Below, in pieces: positions 1 through 8,726 of a DNA stretch of 64,000 nucleotides. Numbering within the stretch: position 1 is the stretch's first letter; each line of letters opens with the position of its first letter. This DNA comes from CAZZBK01 sp964652155 (GTDB lineage: Bacteria; Planctomycetota; Planctomycetia; Pirellulales; PNKZ01): positions 14,555 through 78,554 of the forward strand of contig CAZZBK010000010.1 of NCBI GenBank assembly GCA_964652155.1, read 5' to 3'. Made by a program: the position numbers and the translations under genes. The notes below the pieces were generated by a model. It saw only the letters and a program-made list of their open reading frames with translations. It was not told the origin of the DNA and did no database searches.

Positions 1-39
1 CAGCGGCCGATCACAAGCTCGGCAAGGTGTTGCCCCAAT

Positions 40-157
40 AGCCGGTCCGAGATGGACCGGCTGTTACCAGCATAGCCGGTTCCTCAGGGACCGGTTGTTA
101 TCGGCATCGCGTGAGAACGCCGCTAAAATTACACGACCGGTCCGAGACGGACCGGCT
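40..157. repeat. Three copies of a 23-bp GC-rich palindrome
   Basis: Three hairpins of one family lie at 40-62, 74-96 and 135-157. The first is a perfect 9-bp stem (AGCCGGTCC / GGACCGGCT) around GAGAT. The second pairs CCGGTTCC with GGGACCGG (one G-T pair, loop TCA). The third has a CCGGTCC/GGACCGG core around GAGAC. They lie just beyond the 3' end of the minus-strand dehydrogenase, so they could act as a terminator or RNA-stabilising array. They could equally be a REP-like mobile palindrome. No T-run follows any of them. Confidence 0.75.
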
Positions 158-166
158 ATTGGAGTG

Positions 167-1219
167 TTACACCGTCGGGGGCGTGACCTTGAGCTTGGTC
201 GCGCACTCGACGAGTTGTTTCCAGTTGCCATCGTCAAGCGGAATCCCCTTCGTGCCGCGCTCGGCCAACAGTCGTCGCTCGGGGTCGCCCGGCAATTGAA
301 TCTCGTTCACACCCGGCACGGTGGGGCACGAACGAATGAACTCGACCAGCCCTGCGATCTCGGATGAGAAGTGTCCCGCCCCGCCAAGATGATCGGGATC
401 GACAGCCAACATGAACACGCAATTACCGTTCTGGCTACGGGGCTTCTCACGAATGGTGAACCCGCCCGAGAGCGCGCCAGCAAACACCTCGATCATCAAG
501 CCCAGGCCAAATCCTTTGTACGCCTGATTGCCCCCCATGGGCAGGATGGTGCCGGGCGGATCAGCGTAGAGCGTGTTCGGATCGCACGTGGGCTTCCCTT
601 CGCAGTCGAGCAACCACCCCTCGGGACATTGCTGACCGGCGATTTTTTTCACCCGCACTTTACCTTCGGCCGTGGCGCTGGTGCCGAAGTCGAGCACGAT
701 CGTCCCTTGCGGGCTCGGAACGCCAAACGCCAGCGGATTGGTCCCCAGTCGCGGCGCTTTGCCGCCGGGAGGGGCGACCCGGCGCGTGCAGCCGTGCGTG
801 TTGACCATGATGATCGAGACGAGCCCGGCGTCGGCGGCCTGATCGCAGTATTCGCCCAGCCGGCCGATGTGTCCGCTTTGTCGCAGGGTGCCGATACCGG
901 TTCCTTGCTGCTTGGCTTTGCGAATGATCGCGTCCATCAGCTTGCGGGCTTGTGTCTGGCCGAAGCCCCAATGGCCATCGGCGACCAAGGTGGTGGCGGT
1001 TTCCTTGACCACGGTGAACGGGGCGCTCGGAACGGTCTCCTTCTTGACGACCGTGTCGAGGTAGTACGGGATGCGCATCACGCCGTGCGAATCGTGGCCA
1101 CGCAGGTTGGCTCCCACCAAGCTCTCGGCGACAAGCCGGGCCTCGTCGGCTCCAACTCCACCAGCTTGAAGCAGTTGGGTCGCAAAATGGGTCAGCGTGG
1201 TAGCAGATACGGTGGGCAT
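167..1219 (-). CDS. Ldh/MDH2-family NAD(P)-dependent malate/L-lactate-type dehydrogenase
   Basis: A 350-residue cytoplasmic dehydrogenase of the PF02615 type, which oxidises 2-hydroxy acids such as malate, lactate or ureidoglycolate with NAD(P). The family signature is clear: an N-terminal helix followed by RGHDSHGVMRIPYY near residues 42-55, the SGHIGRLGEYC active-site histidine region near 120, the GTNPLAFGVP nucleotide-binding stretch near 165, and a C-terminal YKGFGLGLMIEVFAGALSGG motif. The ATG at 1219 is preferred because GGAG lies 11 bases upstream; the GTG seven codons earlier would put that ribosome site inside the gene. Length is normal for the family. Substrate cannot be told from sequence. 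The gene stands alone and ends at the palindrome array. Confidence 0.88.
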   Translation of the reverse strand: MPTVSATTLTHFATQLLQAGGVGADEARLVAESLVGANLRGHDSHGVMRIPYYLDTVVKKETVPSAPFTVVKETATTLVADGHWGFGQTQARKLMDAIIRKAKQQGTGIGTLRQSGHIGRLGEYCDQAADAGLVSIIMVNTHGCTRRVAPPGGKAPRLGTNPLAFGVPSPQGTIVLDFGTSATAEGKVRVKKIAGQQCPEGWLLDCEGKPTCDPNTLYADPPGTILPMGGNQAYKGFGLGLMIEVFAGALSGGFTIREKPRSQNGNCVFMLAVDPDHLGGAGHFSSEIAGLVEFIRSCPTVPGVNEIQLPGDPERRLLAERGTKGIPLDDGNWKQLVECATKLKVTPPTV

Positions 1220-1489
1220 CGTCGGGCAGACTCCGGTCACAACGAGGGGGGATGGATGATCGATTTCAGCCGATTTTAAGTCCTACGGGGCGAGTCTGCG
1301 AGCGGGGGCGCAAAATTCTGCTCAGTATTAGCTGGGTAAATACTTGTAAGCCTTAACCTTTTACGCCTTTACGACCGATAACGACTGCGAAATAATAGCG
1401 CCGCAGGCAAGCTGCGCCCGCATCCCCTGAATATGCGGTCATAATTGATCGATTGGCCAGCTCGACGTGGATTACCGGAGAACTGCCGC

Positions 1490-4177
1490 ATGGCACAGGT
1501 TGAAACCTCAGCCCCCCAGAGAGTGGACATCGACCCAGCCGAGACCGCCGAATGGCTCGAGTCGCTGCAATATGTGATCAAGGCCAAGGGGAAGGAACGC
1601 GCGAGCTATTTGCTCCGCATCCTCGACGAGAACGCGGCCCGGCAGGGGGTCGAAATCCCCTTCTCGATCACCACCCCCTACGTCAACACGATCCCCGCCG
1701 ACCAGCAGCCGCAGTTCCCAGGCAACCGCGAACTCGAACGGCGCATCAAGAGCATCATTCGCTGGAACGCCATGGCGATGGTCGTCCGCGCGAACAAAAA
1801 CGACTACGGTCTCGGCGGACACATCAGCACGTTCGCCTCAAGCGCCACGCTCTACGAAATTGGCTACAACCATTTCTTCCGCGGCAAGGGCGAGAACAGT
1901 TCGGGCGACCAGATTTATTTTCAGGGGCATGCCTCGCCGGGCATGTACTCGCGGGCGTTTCTCGAAGGCCGCATCAGTGAAGCGCAACTCGTCAACTTTC
2001 GCCAAGAGATGGCCCCCGGCGGCGGCTTGTCGAGCTACCCGCACCCCTGGCTCATGCCGGACTTTTGGGAGTTCCCCACCGTCTCGATGGGCCTCGGACC
2101 CATCATGGCCATCTATCAGGCGCGTTTCAACAAGTACCTGGCCGACCGCGGCATTAAAGACACCAGCGGTCAAAAGGTTTGGGCGTTCCTTGGCGATGGC
2201 GAGTGCGACGAGCCCGAATCGCTTGGCGCGATCACGCTCGCGGCCCGCGAACAGCTCGATAATTTGATCTTCGTCATCAACTGCAACTTGCAACGCCTCG
2301 ACGGGCCCGTGCGCGGCAACGGCAAGATCATTCAAGAGCTCGAAGGGGCCTTCCGCGGCGCGGGCTGGAACGTCATCAAGGTCGTTTGGGGCGAAGACTG
2401 GGAACCGCTCCTCGAACGCGATACGACCGGCGCACTCGTCGAACGGATGGGCGAAGTCGTCGATGGTGAGTACCAGAAATACGTCGTCAGCGATGGCGCG
2501 TACATCCGCGAGCATTTCTTCGGCAAGAGCCCCGAGTTGCTCGAACTTGTCTCGCACCTGAGCGACGAAAAGCTCCGCACGCTCAAGCGCGGCGGCCACG
2601 ATCCCGAGAAGGTCTACGCCGCCTACAAATGGGCGACCGACAACCACAACGGCAAGCCGACGGTCATTCTCGCCAAAACGATCAAGGGCTACGGGCTGGG
2701 CGAGGCCGGAGAAGGCCGCAACACCACGCATCAACAAAAGAAGGTCAACGAAAACGAGCTGCGCGAGTTCCGCAGCCGTTTTGGCATTCCGATCTCGGAC
2801 GAGGACGTCGTCAAGGCGCCGTTTTATCGCCCGGCCGAGGACAGCCCCGAAATGCAATACCTGCGGGCGCGTCGCGAAGCGCTCGGTGGCCCGGTCCCTT
2901 CGCGGCCCACGGTCCACCCGACGATGATCATTCCTCCCAACAGCGACTTTGCCGATTCGTTCACATCGAGCGAAGATCGCGAAGTGTCGACGACGATGGC
3001 GTTCGTCAAGCACTTTGCTCGGCTGCTCAAGGACAAGAATATCGGCAAGCACATTGTGCCGATTGTGCCCGACGAGTCGCGCACCTTTGGCATGGACCCG
3101 CTCTTCCGTCAGTGCGGCATTTACGCCCACACGGGCCAATTGTACGAACCGGTCGACAGCGACAACTTCCTGTACTACCGCGAGGCCAAGGACGGGCAGA
3201 TCTTCGAGGAAGGGATCACCGAGGCGGGCTCGATGGCGTCGTTCATCGCGGCGGGCACCTCGTACTCGACTCACGGCGTCAACATGATTCCGTTCTACGT
3301 GTACTACTCGATGTTCGGCTTCCAGCGGATCGGCGACCTGGTTTGGGCCGCGGCCGACATGCGCTGCAAGGGCTTTATGCTCGGCGGCACGGCGGGTCGC
3401 ACGACGCTCAACGGTGAAGTCTTGCAGCACCAGGATGGCCACAGCCACCTGATCGCCTCGGCCTTTCCGACCGTTCGCGCCTACGACCCGGCGTTCGCTT
3501 ACGAGACCGCGGTGATCGTCATGGACGGCCTGCGTGAATTGTACGAGCGGGGTGCCGAGTGCATTTACTACATCACGCTGCACAATGAGAACTACCGCAT
3601 GCCGGCCATGCCCGCCGGAGCCGAAGAAGGCATCGTTCGAGGCATGTACAAGTTCAGCACTGTCGATGCCGGTGCCAACTCGCCGCGCGTGCAATTGTTC
3701 GGCAGCGGCGCCATCCTGCGCGAGGCCATCCGCGCCAGCGAGATTCTTGCCACCAAGTACGGTGTCTCAAGCAACGTTTGGAGCGTCACCAGCTACAAGA
3801 CGTTGTGCAAAGAAGCGCACGCTTGCGAGCACTGGAATCTGTTCCATCCGAACGAGACGCCGCGTCGTTCGTACCTTGAGCAAGTGCTCGAAGGGGAGCA
3901 AGGCCCGTTCATCGCCACGAGCGACAACGTGCGGTTGGTCTCCGAGCAGATTACCCGTTGGGTCCCCGGCGGCTTGTATGCCCTGGGCACCGACGGGCTT
4001 GGCCGCAGCGATACTCGCGAGCGGCTCCGTCGGCACTTCGAGATCGACGCCGAATGCGTCACGATTGCCGCGCTCAGTCAGTTGGCCCAGCGTGGTCTGT
4101 TTGACCGAGGGCGACTCTCTGCCGCCGTCCGCGAGTTGAGCATCGATCCCGAAAAAGCCGATCCGCTGTTCTCGTAG
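1490..4177 (+). CDS. aceE: Pyruvate dehydrogenase E1 component, homodimeric type
   Basis: An 895-residue thiamine-diphosphate enzyme that decarboxylates pyruvate and acetylates the lipoyl group of E2. Length matches the single-chain (alpha2) E1 of enterobacteria. The ThDP motif begins GDGECDEPES near residue 235 and ends in the INCNLQRLDGPV stretch about 30 residues on, almost identical to the E. coli enzyme. Other hallmarks are the SSYPHPWLMPDFWEFPTVSM segment and the C-terminal GGLYALGTDGLGRSDTRERL region. ATG 1490 is chosen over the in-frame start at 1445 because a GGAG lies about 10 bases ahead and family proteins start here. It is followed after 134 bp by aceF, so the two are probably co-transcribed. 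No E3 gene is present in the window. Confidence 0.97.
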   Translation: MAQVETSAPQRVDIDPAETAEWLESLQYVIKAKGKERASYLLRILDENAARQGVEIPFSITTPYVNTIPADQQPQFPGNRELERRIKSIIRWNAMAMVVRANKNDYGLGGHISTFASSATLYEIGYNHFFRGKGENSSGDQIYFQGHASPGMYSRAFLEGRISEAQLVNFRQEMAPGGGLSSYPHPWLMPDFWEFPTVSMGLGPIMAIYQARFNKYLADRGIKDTSGQKVWAFLGDGECDEPESLGAITLAAREQLDNLIFVINCNLQRLDGPVRGNGKIIQELEGAFRGAGWNVIKVVWGEDWEPLLERDTTGALVERMGEVVDGEYQKYVVSDGAYIREHFFGKSPELLELVSHLSDEKLRTLKRGGHDPEKVYAAYKWATDNHNGKPTVILAKTIKGYGLGEAGEGRNTTHQQKKVNENELREFRSRFGIPISDEDVVKAPFYRPAEDSPEMQYLRARREALGGPVPSRPTVHPTMIIPPNSDFADSFTSSEDREVSTTMAFVKHFARLLKDKNIGKHIVPIVPDESRTFGMDPLFRQCGIYAHTGQLYEPVDSDNFLYYREAKDGQIFEEGITEAGSMASFIAAGTSYSTHGVNMIPFYVYYSMFGFQRIGDLVWAAADMRCKGFMLGGTAGRTTLNGEVLQHQDGHSHLIASAFPTVRAYDPAFAYETAVIVMDGLRELYERGAECIYYITLHNENYRMPAMPAGAEEGIVRGMYKFSTVDAGANSPRVQLFGSGAILREAIRASEILATKYGVSSNVWSVTSYKTLCKEAHACEHWNLFHPNETPRRSYLEQVLEGEQGPFIATSDNVRLVSEQITRWVPGGLYALGTDGLGRSDTRERLRRHFEIDAECVTIAALSQLAQRGLFDRGRLSAAVRELSIDPEKADPLFS

Positions 4178-4311
4178 CAGAAGGGGTGAGGGATGTGGGG
4201 CGCGGGTTGAGTTCAGGATCAATTTGTTAGCCGCGACGAGATAAGCGGGACGCATAAACCTAAATCGACACTGAAAGTCTGCTAGTTCAACATACGTGAG
4301 TGGAGTGAGTG

Positions 4312-5628
4312 ATGGCCATTGATTTCAAGCTCCCCAACCTGGGCGAAAATATCGCCGCCGGCGACGTCACCAACGTCATGGTCAAAGAAGGGGACGTGAT
4401 TAGCGCCAATCAACCGGTCGTCGAGGTCGAGACCGGCAAGGCCACGGTCGAGATTCCTTGCCCGCACGCGGGCAAGATCGTCAAGGTGCACGTTAAGAGC
4501 GGCCAGAGCGTCCCCATCGGCGGCGTGATTGTCAGCGTCGAGGCTGGTGTCGCGGCCCCGGCTGCGCCCTCGACGCCGGCCCCGGCCGCCAAGCCCGCGC
4601 CTGCCGCGGCAGCTTCCAAGGCCGCGCCGGCCCCTGTGTCGGCTCCGGTCGCAGCCGCGCCGGCTCCCGTGCAGCCCGTCGCCGCCAGTGCGCCGACGCT
4701 CGACGACGATGCGAACGTGGCCCCGGCCGGCCCCTCGGTTCGCCGCTTGGCTCGTGAGCTGGGGATCGATATCGCCCGCGTGGCCGGCACCGGCCCCAAC
4801 GGTCGCATTACCCGCGAGGACGTGGTCTCGGCCGTGCGACATCAAGCCACCAGCGCACCGGCCCATTCGCAACGCACCACCGCCGGCGTCGTGCCCGAAG
4901 GGGTCGAGTCGCGCGACAACTTCGGTGTCGTCCGTCGTCAAGCGCTGCCGCGCATTCGCAAGACGATCGCGGCCAATATGGTCCTTTCGTCGCAATCGAT
5001 TCCGCACGTCACCAACTTTGACGATGCCGATATCAGCGAACTCGAGCGCATGCGTAAAGCCAGCTTGGACGACTACGCCCGCCGCGGTCTCAAGCTCACG
5101 ATGATGCCCTTCGTGATGAAGGCGGTTGCCCAGGCCTTGCGGCTGCACCCGCTGATCAACGCCTCGCTCGACATGGAGCGCGACGAGATCGTGTACAAGG
5201 AATACGTCAACCTGGGCGTGGCCGTCGATACCGATCGCGGACTCGTGGTGCCGGTCGTTCGCGACGTCGATCGTCAATCGATTCCCGCGATTGCCGAGGC
5301 GCTCGCCGACATTGCCGAGCGTGCCAAGGCGAACAAGTTCAAGATCGAAGACCAGCAAGGAGGTACGTTCACGATCAGCAACCTGGGGGCCATCGGCGGC
5401 ACCTATTCGACGCCGATCATCAACCCGCCGCAGGTCGCCATCCTGCTCATCGGCCGCTCCCGAAAAATGCCCGTCGTGACCGACGAGGGGCACATCGAAG
5501 CTCGGCTCATGATGCCGCTGTCGCTCTCGTACGATCACCGACTTGTTGACGGCGCGGCGGCCGCGCGGTTCCTCAACGAAGTGAAGGGGTATCTGCAAGT
5601 CCCCGGCCGGCTGCTCTTGGCCCAGTAA
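4312..5628 (+). CDS. aceF: Dihydrolipoamide acetyltransferase (E2) of pyruvate dehydrogenase
   Basis: A 438-residue E2 core. Residues 1-80 form one lipoyl domain with the modified lysine in VEVETGKATVEIP. A long Ala-Pro swinging linker covers about 80-130. A peripheral subunit-binding domain follows (VRRLARELGIDIARVAGTG, then GRITREDV), and then the catalytic acyltransferase domain with the active-site motif SYDHRLVDGAAAARFL near the C terminus. A single lipoyl domain is fewer than in E. coli (three). The ATG at 4312 is used rather than the GTG directly in front of it. It accepts acetyl groups from AceE and passes them to CoA. A hairpin follows the stop codon. Confidence 0.96.
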   Translation: MAIDFKLPNLGENIAAGDVTNVMVKEGDVISANQPVVEVETGKATVEIPCPHAGKIVKVHVKSGQSVPIGGVIVSVEAGVAAPAAPSTPAPAAKPAPAAAASKAAPAPVSAPVAAAPAPVQPVAASAPTLDDDANVAPAGPSVRRLARELGIDIARVAGTGPNGRITREDVVSAVRHQATSAPAHSQRTTAGVVPEGVESRDNFGVVRRQALPRIRKTIAANMVLSSQSIPHVTNFDDADISELERMRKASLDDYARRGLKLTMMPFVMKAVAQALRLHPLINASLDMERDEIVYKEYVNLGVAVDTDRGLVVPVVRDVDRQSIPAIAEALADIAERAKANKFKIEDQQGGTFTISNLGAIGGTYSTPIINPPQVAILLIGRSRKMPVVTDEGHIEARLMMPLSLSYDHRLVDGAAAARFLNEVKGYLQVPGRLLLAQ

Positions 5629-5648
5629 CATCGAATCGGTCGTGGTTG

Positions 5649-5676
5649 GTCGTCATGTCGTTTTGACGTGATCGAC
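5649..5676. terminator. Hairpin between convergent aceF and cytochrome gene
   Basis: GTCGTCATGTC pairs with GACGTGATCGAC across a GTTTT loop (one bulged A, one G-T pair). It exactly fills the gap between the aceF stop region and the stop codon of the convergent minus-strand gene, so it could end both transcripts. It lacks a following T-run, so the call is tentative. Confidence 0.4.
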
Positions 5677-8631
5677 TTACCGCGGCGCGCCGAGCGGCAC
5701 TTGGCCATCGAGATAACGCCAGTTCTTGAGGAACGCGATCACGTCAGCCATCTCTTGCCGCGTGACGTTACGCTCGAGCCCCTCGGGCATCAGCGAGACA
5801 CCGTTGGATTGCATCGCGTCGATATTCGAGCGGAGCAGCGGCAGGACTTTTCCCTCGGGCAGCTTGAGCGTGACACTGTTGCCGGTCTCGGCCGTCACGA
5901 TGCCGACGAGCGTAACGCCGTCCGTGGTTATCACGGTGTAGCTCTGGTAATTGTTGTCGATCGCCTTGTTGGGCTGCAAAATGTCGGTCAGCAGTTGCTC
6001 GGGCGTTTTGGTGCGTGTGTCGCCGATGCTGGGCCCAACGTCGACACCGATATCGCCGATGCGATGACAGGTCGTGCAATTCTTGCGAAAGACTTCGCGA
6101 CCACGTTGGGCATTCGAGGCGAGCGTGAGCGACTCTTGATAATCGGCTAGTGCCTTGGCACGATCGGCTGGCAGCGCCGCGGCTAGGATGCCCCGGGCCC
6201 GCTCGACGATGCGTGGGTCGCGATGTTTGAGCAAGCGCGTGGCTCGGGTCGTGTCGATCGCCGTGGCTTTCATCCGGCCCCCCGCAATTTCATCGAGCAG
6301 GGCTTCGATTCGCTCACTCTGGGCGAGCAACGCATCGAGCAACGCACTGCGGACGGCCGGCGTCTGCAACGAGAGCTGTTGCAGCAAGAGCGTGTTGATG
6401 GATGGATCGCGATGGGCCGCGAGCGAGTTGACCGCGCGAATGCGTAGCTCCTGCGGATCGCCCGACCGAGCCAACTCGCTCAACACGCTGCCGACGTCGG
6501 CATAGTCGCCATGCGCGAGCAACTCGCAGGCCACGAGGCGCAGCGGCAAGGTTTGGTTTGTTTGAGGGGCCATTTGAGCCGCGGCGCGCAGCCAAGCCTG
6601 AATCGACGCGCTGCTGCTCGACGACCTTTTCGCCAAATCCGACAGAGACATCCCTCCCATCTTCAGACCGCGCGCCAACCCCAAGGCCGCAAACAACTGG
6701 ACCGTCTCGGGCTGCTTGTCGAGCGCGACGGCCATCGCATGCACTTCGCTCGTGTCATGCCGCGTGCCAATGAGTTGAGCCAACTCTTGCACCAGTGCCA
6801 ACGTTTCGACCGTGGAATCTGTGGTGCTCGTCATCCGCGACAGTATTTCGCCAAGTACGCCGCCAGCGCGATCGGTGAGCCCGGTTTGCACGGCGCGACG
6901 GGTCCAGGTATCTCCTGCGCCGGCCAACGCGACTGCGGCCAGGGCCTGTTCGACATCGCGGCCTGCGAGCCCGCCCAGGGTGAGCGCCGCTTGAAAGCGC
7001 ACTCGCGGATCCGTGTCAGCAGCCCGCTTAACGACCGCGCCGCGCAAGCTGCTCGAATCGTTCAATCGCGTCTCGGCAAGCACGAGTGCCTGTTCGCGCA
7101 CGCCCGGTTCGGCGTCGTCGAGCGCCAACAGAATCATTCGCTCGCTCAGTGCATTGAGCCCTTGCAAGGTCCAGAGCGCGTGCGAGCGGGCTTGCGGCAG
7201 GGTCGCTTCCATCACGAGCGTTTCGAGCCCGCTCACGATACTCAAGTCTTGCCGCTCGAAGAGCAACCGCTGGGCGGTCTCGCGCCACCAGGCGTTTTCG
7301 TGCGACAAGAGACCCACAAGGTGCTTGGTCGCGACCTGTGAGAGGGTGAGTTGATAGTTGGGGCGAACATGATCCTTCGCTACGATCCGATAGATTCGAC
7401 CTCGATCGTCGCCCAGCCGCAAGTCGGGTCGATTCTGCAATTCGGTCGGCATGAATTGAGGATGCTCGATCACGGCTCGATACATGTCGACCAGGTACAG
7501 CGCGCCATCGGGCCCGGCGTCGATATTCACGGGCCGAAACCAATCATCGCGCGAAGCGAGCCACTCGCGATCGGTGAACGAAGGCTTGGCGGCGAAGGTG
7601 GCCCCGGCGGGCGAGACGACTTCGCGATGGACCAGGTTGCCCGTCGGCTCACAGGTGAACGAATTGTTGCGGTAGCCACTCGGGAGCGCATCACCGCGGT
7701 AGTAGTCGATGCCACAGGCGGCGGTGAACTGTCCGGCATGTAAATTCGAAGTGGTCCAGGCAGCCGTAAGTGGAAACACGCGCGACAACTCACCGGCCGC
7801 GGCCACGTCATGAACCAGCGTGGGAATCGCAAGCAGCTTGTTACGATTCACATACCGATCGGCCAGCACGACGTGCATGAACGGGTTACGGTTGCTGACC
7901 ACAAAGCGCCGGCCATAATCGTCGAACGTCACGCCAAACTGTCCGCTGCCGCCTATCGACTCGGCCCGCAGTGTATGCGGATCGAAGCGAAAATCGCGGC
8001 TGGCGATCGAGATCGGCGGCTGTTTCGGATCGCGGGCATTGACGACGTTGCCGCCACGCAGGCCCGAAGCGACATACAGTCGATTGTCGAGTGCGAGCCG
8101 CGGATGATTCACGCGCAGTTGGGGATTTTCCTCGGTAAAGCCCGTGAACCAGGTCTCGCTCACATCGGCCCGATGATCACCGTCGCTGTCGCGCAGATAG
8201 ACGATTTTGCCACTGAGGGTGACGAGGATGCCCCCTTTCCATGGTTGCACGCCGGTCGCGAATAGCAAGTTTTCGGCGAACACGTGAGCCGTCTCGTAAT
8301 GGCCATCGCCGTTGCGATCTTCGAGCAGCTTGATTTTGGAGCGGGGCGGACTGCCGTCGGTCGGCGGGTGCGGATAGTCGCGCATCTCGACGACCCATAG
8401 CCGGCCGTCTTCGTCGAAACGAGCCGCGACGGGGTCGACCACTTGAGGCTCGTGCGCGACCAACTCGATGCGGACATCGTCACCGATCACGAAGTGCTTG
8501 AGCGACTCGGCCGGAGTGACAGGGCTGGCAACTTTGGCTGTCGCGCTCGCTTGCGGTTGAGCGCCGAGCGCCGCAGGCATGAGTCCGCACCACGAGCAGA
8601 TCAGCAACCATGAAATACGTCGCAAGACCAT
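5677..8631 (-). CDS. Secreted PVC-type membrane-bound dehydrogenase with HEAT repeats and haem c domain
   Basis: A 984-residue exported protein of the planctomycete TIGR02604/TIGR02603 type. A signal peptide (MVLRRISWLLICSW...) precedes a six-bladed-propeller-like sugar dehydrogenase region at about 40-420. This carries the typical DPVAARFDEDGRLWVVEMRD and GPDGALYLVDMYR phrases. HEAT-like helical repeats run from about 430 to 800. A C-terminal cytochrome c domain has a single CTTCH near residue 850 and the family-typical LMPEGLERNVTRQEMADVI ending. The family is greatly expanded in planctomycetes and is thought to act on carbohydrates outside the cytoplasm, passing electrons to haem. The substrate is unknown. 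A second protein of the same architecture is encoded at 38437. Confidence 0.9.
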   Translation of the reverse strand: MVLRRISWLLICSWCGLMPAALGAQPQASATAKVASPVTPAESLKHFVIGDDVRIELVAHEPQVVDPVAARFDEDGRLWVVEMRDYPHPPTDGSPPRSKIKLLEDRNGDGHYETAHVFAENLLFATGVQPWKGGILVTLSGKIVYLRDSDGDHRADVSETWFTGFTEENPQLRVNHPRLALDNRLYVASGLRGGNVVNARDPKQPPISIASRDFRFDPHTLRAESIGGSGQFGVTFDDYGRRFVVSNRNPFMHVVLADRYVNRNKLLAIPTLVHDVAAAGELSRVFPLTAAWTTSNLHAGQFTAACGIDYYRGDALPSGYRNNSFTCEPTGNLVHREVVSPAGATFAAKPSFTDREWLASRDDWFRPVNIDAGPDGALYLVDMYRAVIEHPQFMPTELQNRPDLRLGDDRGRIYRIVAKDHVRPNYQLTLSQVATKHLVGLLSHENAWWRETAQRLLFERQDLSIVSGLETLVMEATLPQARSHALWTLQGLNALSERMILLALDDAEPGVREQALVLAETRLNDSSSLRGAVVKRAADTDPRVRFQAALTLGGLAGRDVEQALAAVALAGAGDTWTRRAVQTGLTDRAGGVLGEILSRMTSTTDSTVETLALVQELAQLIGTRHDTSEVHAMAVALDKQPETVQLFAALGLARGLKMGGMSLSDLAKRSSSSSASIQAWLRAAAQMAPQTNQTLPLRLVACELLAHGDYADVGSVLSELARSGDPQELRIRAVNSLAAHRDPSINTLLLQQLSLQTPAVRSALLDALLAQSERIEALLDEIAGGRMKATAIDTTRATRLLKHRDPRIVERARGILAAALPADRAKALADYQESLTLASNAQRGREVFRKNCTTCHRIGDIGVDVGPSIGDTRTKTPEQLLTDILQPNKAIDNNYQSYTVITTDGVTLVGIVTAETGNSVTLKLPEGKVLPLLRSNIDAMQSNGVSLMPEGLERNVTRQEMADVIAFLKNWRYLDGQVPLGAPR

Positions 8632-8726
8632 GAGCAGACGACCTCGTTAAACGACTCGGGCGTCGCCATCCACCCAAGGATTGCGACGCCCGAGATTATA
8701 AACCGAGACGGAATTCAAATCCGCCC

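Noticed and set aside
371..1279. 302-codon plus-strand frame opposite the Ldh-family gene
   Set aside because: Antisense shadow of a well-conserved enzyme; no ribosome site or recognisable protein.
1838..3694. 618-codon minus-strand frame opposite aceE
   Set aside because: Typical antisense open frame of GC-rich DNA; the composition mirrors the codons of aceE.
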